In this document: positions 61,897-64,000 of the stretch, piece by piece
Layout: each line of letters begins with the position of its first letter
Position numbering within the stretch: the stretch's first letter is position 1
DNA from: Heliocidaris tuberculata
Lineage: Eukaryota; Echinodermata; Echinoidea; Camarodonta; Echinometridae
Assembly (NCBI GenBank): GCA_025618425.1
Contig: CM046850.1
Span: 28,428,987 to 28,492,986 of the forward strand
Length of the DNA stretch: 64,000 nucleotides
Direction of reading: 5' to 3'
Position numbers and translations under genes: made by a program
The notes under the pieces: model-generated
The model's database searches: none
Told to the model about the DNA's origin: nothing
What the model saw: the letters and a program-made list of their open reading frames with translations, nothing else

Positions 61897-64000
61897 CTGT
61901 AATTAAACACGATCAACCCAAGGCATTTTCAATAGCCTTGTCCATCACCTAGATAAATGCGCGAACATTACATGATTTCTATAGGATATGGGCAATTTCA
62001 CGGAAAATGTTCCCTTGCCCCAAATCACAAAAGTGGCCGGATAACTCGATAAATATTTCTTCTATAACGACAAATTTATTATCAAGCAATAATTGAGCTC
62101 AACAAGCTCTTTAATGTGAGTGATAAAATGATAAAAAGAGTGAAGCATGTTTAAGCATGATTTTCTATTAAAGAACACATTCAAAGAAAATCACAAATAT
62201 GATAAATAATGTATCACTAGAAACTGGCAAGTTAACAGATAGCAATCGTATCAGTTTAAAGTCAACTACATATCAGGTAATTAAACAATAATAAAATAAA
62301 ACTACCTCCCAGCATCTGCGATATACAAGCGCTTCGCCAAAAAAATGACAATGTTTCAATGACGTCAATAAAGGGAACAATCCTGTCCAAGCAGACGACG
62401 TCCCATAAAGAATGAACATAAGTGCAGTGCAGTTATTTCTCAAATTATAAAGAATTGAGTGTATTCAAACGTGCCCATATTTCACACCATTCTAAAATGG
62501 GAATGAAACAGATTCTGATTACTGAAATCTTTTGTTTGTAAATATATAGGATGAGGGTTAATGAACAATCAAAGAAACCACACTTTCAAATTGAAAAGCC
62601 CGCTGAATGATTGCAAGGACGGTATTCATCCCTCATTCAACGCCGAACGTCCAGCGGTGTATGCAGCTGTGAATGCAATGGCGTCTATTTTGTTTACAAG
62701 CAACTGATTCCTTTATTCTTGTAACGCTTCATTTTCCATCCAAATAAACCCATGCACGGGGTTTAGAGTGAGGCAATATATGTATTAAACATAATAGACT
62801 AATGCTAGTGAAGTGAAATAACTGAAGAGAAGATGACAAAACAGGCACTGAAAATATGTGAGATGTTATGGGACATCGTCTGCTTGTGCAATTAACGTCC
62901 TGTCTTTGACGTCACACATTTCAGCGGCTTTCGGAGAGCTGTTCAGGTGCTATGTCGGGGCTGTATTTTAGCAATTTGTAATTGATAATAATCATTACTT
63001 CGAATGTTTGCAAGTGTCGAATTTTGACAAACTTGTCCGGTCTAAGCTTCACCTACGCAATAATGAAACTTAAGTCAGTTTTAAAAATCAATGAATATCT
63101 ACTTTAAAAAAACCTCACTTTTCAGTCAAAATGTGGCAACATTTTTTGTCAAAAAATGCAATCTTTGGCTTTCATTATTTCACGCCACAAGCACATCAGA
63201 TTTGATTTTTTTAATAGTAAATAATTGTGATGAATGGATACAAATAACAGGTTTGCATGATCAAATGAACACTATAAAGCGACACTATAGGGGGTTTATT
63301 ATATAAAAATAGGAGAAAAAAGTGTCTTGCCCGCCCCCCTTTTTTTTTAGCTCTGATAAGAAAATGTTCAATCTAATTGTTATAAAATATTTCTTTATGT
63401 TATAGGAGTATGGTTATAAGCTTCTCTTAATAACTTAATACCTAAATTAGACCCATTGAACCCTAAAAATCAGATTTTTCAAACTGTTCACAGGAGTAAT
63501 AAATTCTTATCCATTTGGTGTCATGTCCGTTACGGCTACTAAGAGTCCATTTTCTCTTCAACTATTCAGTGATATAGTATGAAATTTGCTGTGTCTGATT
63601 CAGTAACTTAAATATGTTTTAGGACTCTTGCTTTTGATCAAACTGACTTAAGTAATCAAAAAAATTGTCTGACTGTCATGTGCATAACGCTGCTGGAATT
63701 GAAATCGCCCTCGAGCTGATTTCTATATGTTTCTATATGTAAAAAAAAGAGAAGAAAAGAAAAAAAAACAACGAACAGATGTTTGAATTATGTATATAAT
63801 TATAATGATTTTTAATAGGGAACATGCTATTTACAAGCTCCGCTTCTTTGCTAGTTCCCTTTCGTTACCTTTTCGATTATCATTATCAAGAAACAATTGA
63901 AATGTGTACACCTCTCTCTGTTACTAGTATAACATTTATTTCAGAAAACAATATGTAAAACAAAGCTCATATGCGTTATGTCTGAATGATGAGTTTCTTC
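61897..64000. other. Upstream of visible HYR receptor exons; contains a palindromic element
   Basis: No additional receptor exon with a matching donor could be recognised. About 62335-62940 is a palindromic repeat: CAAGCAGACGACGTCCCATA on the left pairs with TATGGGACATCGTCTGCTTG on the right, along with blocks around TGACGTCA. Beyond 62940 the sequence is AT-rich without a recognisable gene. Confidence 0.5.

Noticed and set aside
62291..62420. Possible upstream exon of the HYR receptor (frame ending SQMLG before a gtagtt donor, phase 1)
   Set aside because: The phase fits, but the stretch is one arm of a palindromic repeat (62335-62940), the protein shows no signal peptide or domain, and no clear acceptor bounds it.

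Overview
This is animal genomic DNA: intron-rich genes with GT/AG borders, very dense interspersed repeats and no bacterial-style operons. The gene families are an IgGFc-binding (FCGBP_N) protein, an HYR-domain membrane protein and a laccase-type multicopper oxidase. Together with tRNA-derived SINEs and an R4/Dong-type retrotransposon in a TAA repeat, they suggest a marine invertebrate deuterostome, most likely an echinoderm such as a sea urchin. The species is inference.

Three protein genes can be assembled exon by exon with matching intron phases. (1) Plus strand, 16250-28677: a complete ten-exon laccase-like multicopper oxidase of 623 residues with every copper ligand present. (2) Minus strand, 36966-33194: a three-exon gene for a putatively secreted protein made almost entirely of an FCGBP_N domain (about 472 residues). 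(3) Minus strand, 61896-52628, with the 5' end outside the window or unseen: two HYR domains, two tandemly duplicated Ser/Thr-rich stalk exons, one membrane helix and an 83-residue tail with a YxxL-x9-YxxL (ITAM-like) pair. Gene 3 reads as an activating-type receptor and is the most interesting object here. A 13-codon fragment at 44563-44601 resembles the last exon of a second multicopper oxidase.

The rest is repeats. 0-16 kb holds two foldback elements with 8-bp target duplications, several foldback MITEs, a LINE ORF1 scrap and a decayed LINE interrupted by a second LINE. 28.7-33 kb and 37-52 kb hold hAT-like and TTAA-flanked MITEs, three copies of a 338-bp foldback family, two GC-rich foldbacks, microsatellites and a 5'-truncated R4/Dong-like element. 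The introns of gene 3 hold a SINE, a 1.2-kb TA-flanked palindrome, a truncated LINE and a TTAA MITE.

The two minus-strand genes and the oxidase have extracellular or surface architectures seen in invertebrate mucosal, cuticle or immune settings. A shared function is inference. All boundaries were read by eye from splice signals and frame; nothing was aligned or searched.
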